Positions 60,111 through 64,000 of a DNA stretch of 64,000 nt are shown here, piece by piece. How positions within the stretch are numbered: position 1 is the first letter of the stretch; each line of letters starts with the position of its first letter. The stretch is taken from NCBI GenBank assembly GCA_025738555.1, contig JAOVFP010000022.1, forward strand, positions 1,178,001-1,242,000, in the 5' to 3' direction. The position numbers and the translations under genes are program-made. This DNA comes from Cyathus striatus. Its lineage: Eukaryota; Basidiomycota; Agaricomycetes; Agaricales; Nidulariaceae. The notes beneath the pieces are model-generated. The model was not told the origin of the DNA. It saw only the letters and a program-made list of their open reading frames with translations, and made no database searches.

Positions 60111-61745
60111 CATTGGTGTGAAGTCCATGACAGTACATACTACATAGTATATTCAGTTTCCTTGTCAGAGGAAAGTGAAGTCCCTACTAGTAGTCGAGCA
60201 AGTTCTCAAGGAATACTATGATAGTTGTTGGTGTTGTGTTAAGTCCACAACAGTGTGTGGAGCATTCAGACTCAGTTGCCCATTGTAGTAAGGGTGAAGG
60301 CCCATATTCATTGTGCTTCATTGATCACCCCATCTTTGCCCTCTACTGCATACTGATACCCTGCATTCCACCCACATTATTTCCCCGTACATTCTTCATT
60401 ATCCCACAAGTTGCTTGACACTTGCTGCATCTGGTATGCATCCTTGACCATAAAGACTTGTTGAGCAAGGAACTCAGATTGACAAAGTAGACCAGGTCTC
60501 TAATTTGGGGATTCTGATGGGTGATGATGGTGAAGATGAGTGTGACATTGCAATGTCGTGGATTTGCGTGTGCGGACTCATGGAATGCCTGAGTGAGAGA
60601 AGTGGTGAACAAAGGGTAGGGATAGTGAACTTCACCTCCTCTCATGAATCTTGATATGATCCATGGGCTATGATATTGTGTTGAAGGAGTACAGTTGTAC
60701 ATATAACCATGAATGGCTAGCATACTAGAATATGTCAATACTACACCAGTTCACCTATTTGTCTGATCAGCTCATGGCATCATGAATAAGAAACAGAGTG
60801 GTACATATGGTGTCAGTCCTGCCACAAATTGACTGCCCTAAGTACATGCCAAAGTGCATTTGGCTTCAGATGCCATGTAATATTAAGCACATTAATCTTC
60901 TTGGTGTAAAAGGTGCCCTATGTCATTATTACAGCTTGGTGGAAGGTGTGCTTTGAAGGATGACAAGTTCTGGTGAAGGTATAGTAAGCATAGGTTGTTG
61001 AGGCAGGAGCAGAGTTGGCTGTGTTGGTTTGGATTTTGTTTCAAGTTAGGTCCAGAGAACAGAACATCTAGATACAAAGATATAGCTAATAAGTAAGCCA
61101 GAGTGGTTGGAGTGGATGAATCTGTGCATGCAGAGCACACATAGATCAATGAAGAGAGTCAAGTCATTTGTTGACAATGTTGATGCAAAATTCACATAGC
61201 AAAGGCAATAAGCAGCAATTGCACTTTAGTGGATCATGGTCTCAGAACACCAGGTGATCCCAACTCCATCAAGACCCCATGCCCTCTGCAATGACTAGAT
61301 ACATTAACCAACTACACCATGTCTGAATTCATTTCCATATTGACAACATCATTCTGAGTTCACATATCCATATTGTGAGCATGCTGAGATTGTGAGCAAT
61401 TGGTACCTACATTATGTAGTTCAACTTGCATTTTCCATTTCAGGTTCTTACTGATTGAGAAGTTATGTGAATCCGAATGTTATCAGATGCCGTCCTAAAG
61501 ATACCTTTTCCTCTAGTCAACTTCTGAGCTCTCAATTTAGATTATGCACTGATACAGTGTTGTTTTAATGCACATGTGGGGAGTAAAACGTGCAAGTCTG
61601 AACCTGTAAAGTGATGATTATGAATGAGAAGTCCAGTATTGAACAATATAAGAACTCCCCATTTGAATTTATAATGATCTTTCGCCTATCAGCTCGAACT
61701 GGCACCCTGTCAACAGCAAGATATAATAGTCTAAACTCCTCACAA
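60111..61745. other. Unassigned DNA upstream of the NB-ARC gene
   Basis: Short frames only and no recognisable domains. The region near 61.4-61.74 kb should contain the promoter and possibly earlier exons of the NB-ARC/TPR gene. Confidence 0.4.
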
Positions 61746-61746
61746 C

Positions 61747-64000
61747 ATGTTGTTCGCAAATGCCCACAACTTTACAATGTACAATACACAAATGATTGAA
61801 ACACAGGTATGTAGAGTAGTTCATCAAATCCAATGTGAACTTTCTAATCAATGGAACATCATTTACAGAATATTTACCATCACCCAAAAGATGAGCCCTT
61901 TCCTCCTGTTCAAAATAGTGCTCCCTGCACCTCTCAAAACTTTATTGGTCAAGAAATATATCTTGAGAGACTTCATGAGCATTTTTCACATGCAAATACA
62001 GCTGATAGAAAGATGTTCCTTCTGTATGGAATGGGTGGCATTGGAAAAACTCAGATCTGTTTGAAATTTAATGATGAGAAGGCTGGCCAGTGAGTCTCTT
62101 TATTACTATCTTCATATGATCAATAATGTACAATAGATATGCCTTCACATTCTGGATTGATGCAACTTCTGAGGATACAACTATTCAAGGTCTCAAAGAA
62201 ATATATAAGAAAATTTCCTCTCCAGGAACCTCTACATCTTTGTTCTCTGCACCTGAAGTGCTTAATCGGATTTCTAGCCTTGAAGATGAATGGCTTATCA
62301 TCTTTGACAATGCTAATAGCAGTCCTGAACTGGTGGAGAAGTTTCTTCCCTCTGGAAATAAAGGGAATATTTTGATTACAAGCAGAAATCCTGCTCTAAG
62401 AAGAGTTACAACTCATAAGAATTCAATGGAAGTATCTGAAATGAGTGAAGAGACTGCAGTTGATCTGCTCTTTAACACAAGTGGAATTGATAAAAATTCT
62501 GAAGAGCATTTGGAGGAAGCAAAAATTATAGTTCAGAAATTGCATTATCTACCATTAGCCATTGATATGGTAGGAGCATACATTACTCAAGTTCAATGTG
62601 AATTTGGTGATTTTATAAAAATGTATAACAAATACAGACCCAAGATCCTGAATCATGAAAAGTTTAAGGGTGTATCAAGCTACAATAGAACAGTGTATAA
62701 GACCTGGGAAATATCATTTAAAAAGATATTGGAAATGTCAATTAGCAATGAAGATGAGGACTGTAAGGCTGCAGCAAAATATGCTATAACTCTTATAAAC
62801 ATCTGTGCATTTTTTCACTATGATAATATTTCTAAATCAATATTTGAAAGAGCTGCAAAGTACTTTCCAGAAAATAAAGAACTGTACAACCATGAAGGAA
62901 TACCATCATATCTGCCTTCAATGGATGTTTCAATCCTTAATATAGATGAATTGGGAAACTGGAATGAATGGATCTTTACAGAAAGCATTAAATTGCTTAT
63001 ATCATTCTCATTGATAAAAAAGACTACATCTGGATTACTGTATAACTTGCACCCACTAATACAGACATATTGTCAAGATTGATTATCAGTGACTGAAAAG
63101 CAACTATGGATTCTAAATGCTAGAGCAATAATAGTAAGCTCTGTTTCAAGCAAAAATGCAACAGTTAATAATATATATAAAAATAATATCCTGTTACACA
63201 CTATGCAAAATCTAATTCATGATAGTGATATAATTAAATCAATGTACTACAATGATATTTTCAACATCCTAGCAAATATATTTAAAAAAAATTATAAATA
63301 CAAGATGGAAGAGCAGTACAGATTAAGAATTATTCAGAAGTATATGGAGAAACATGTGGGGTTACAACCAACCTTCAATGACAGTTTACTTTTGATGGAA
63401 AATAAGTACTTAAATACAGAACAACAAGTCTATGAGGATATTCTTCCTGATACACTCAGGAGCATGAACAATCTTGCAATTTCATATGCAAATCTTGGTA
63501 AATATAGAGATGCAGAACAGCTGAGAACTGAAGTGTTGAATCTGCAAAAGAGAATTCTTGGAGATGAGCATTCCAATACACTTCTAAGCATGAACAATCT
63601 TGCAATTTCATATGAAAATCTTTGTAAACATAGAGATGCAGAACAGCTGAGAATTGAAGTTTTGGATCTGTGAAAGAGAATTCTTGGAGGTGAGCATCCT
63701 GATACACTCATGAGCATGAACAATCTTGCAATTTCATATGCAAATCTTGGTAAATATAGAGATGCAGAACAGCTGAGAACTGAAGTGTTGAATCTGCAAA
63801 AGAGAATTCTTGGAGATGAGCATTCCAATACACTTCTAAGCATGAACAATCTTGCAATTTCATATGAAAATCTTTGTAAACATAGAGATGCAGAACAGCT
63901 GAGAATTGAAGTTTTGGATCTGTGAAAGAGAATTCTTGGAGGTGAGCATCCTGATACACTCATGAGCATGAACAATCTTGCAATTTCATATGCAAATCTT
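61747..64000 (+). pseudogene. NB-ARC / TPR (NLR-like) gene with in-frame TGA codons, runs off window
   Basis: Exons 61747-61806, 61869-62089 and 62137 onward join in frame. MLFANAHNFTMYNTQMIETQ is the short leader typical of fungal NB-ARC/TPR proteins. The NB-ARC domain follows: FIGQEIYLERLHEHF, P-loop GMGGIGKT (about residues 74-81), EWLIIFDNAN (kinase 2), GNILITSRN and LPLAIDMVGAYI (GLPL-like), ending LLYNLHPLIQTYCQD before TGA at 63080. The frame continues after the stop into tetratricopeptide repeats of 42 residues (MNNLAISYANLGKYRDAEQL). TGA recurs at 63671-63673 and 63923-63925. Each can be explained by CGA to TGA. Such proteins are thought to act in non-self recognition or regulated cell death in fungi. 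Readthrough is unlikely. The true start may be upstream. Confidence 0.8.
63456..63959 (+). repeat. 252-bp exact tandem duplication of two TPR units
   Basis: Copies 63456-63707 and 63708-63959 appear identical apart from the first few bases, and a third copy starts at 63960 and runs off the window. Each copy encodes two 42-residue TPRs, one with NLGKYRDAEQ and one with NLCKHRDAEQ, and each contains the same TGA codon after VLDL. Confidence 0.92.

Noticed and set aside
63430..63975. 181-codon minus-strand open frame opposite the TPR repeats
   Set aside because: It is the antisense shadow of the exact TPR duplication; its periodicity follows the plus-strand repeats.

Overview
This window is fungal nuclear DNA, most likely from a mushroom-forming basidiomycete (Agaricomycetes). 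The evidence is short (about 45-80 nt) GT-AG introns that interrupt every intact gene many times, gene families typical of these fungi (secreted GH76, Kelch/BTB protein, AAA ATPase with a Gly-rich tail, NB-ARC/TPR protein, alpha-kinase), and very dense transposon nesting. I cannot name a species. All exon models were joined by eye from splice signals and protein similarity recalled from memory; none has been checked against transcripts.

The window is a mosaic. Two gene islands with ordinary CpG content (about 1-8.0 kb and 39.1-45.0 kb) are separated by mobile-DNA blocks (about 8.1-39.1 kb and 45.1-61.5 kb). In most of these blocks CpG is strongly depleted and TpG/CpA enriched, as expected where methylated cytosines have decayed. 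Island 1 holds a GH76 glycosidase (minus, partial) and a 929-residue Kelch/BTB protein resembling yeast Ral2 (plus). Island 2 holds a roughly 1,313-residue AAA ATPase (plus). At the right end an NB-ARC/TPR gene (NLR-like) enters the window. It carries in-frame TGA codons and a 252-bp exact tandem duplication of its TPR part.

Several mobile elements could be delimited to the base through target-site duplications (TSDs). There are four solo LTRs in two inverted pairs (9158-9931/11252-12017 and 58767-59402/59452-60105), all with perfect 5-bp TSDs. There are four copies of one hAT family with termini TAGGGCTGCCAAC: 16546-17851, 21334-25983 (full length, decayed transposase), 29835-32243 (internally deleted) and 46274-48747. 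The most interesting element is a 10.4-kb one at 28691-39110. It has roughly 25-bp terminal inverted repeats and a perfect 5-bp TSD (CCTAC), and encodes a retroviral-integrase-type DDE transposase together with a downstream Cys-rich/alpha-kinase protein on the same strand. A 1.3-kb non-autonomous relative with the same ends sits at 30837-32141, inside the hAT copy that itself sits inside the large element, so insertions are nested three deep.

A second unusual object is a 4.85-kb fold-back structure (53675-58521). Its roughly 0.9-1.05-kb inverted arms contain minisatellites, and its core is a long 19-bp minisatellite flanked by CpG-rich blocks of short palindromes. Smaller items include a relic of a KHA1-type K+/H+ antiporter gene, a 20-bp-period minisatellite at 27 kb, a 462-bp MITE, and a degenerate tandem repeat between the GH76 and Kelch genes.
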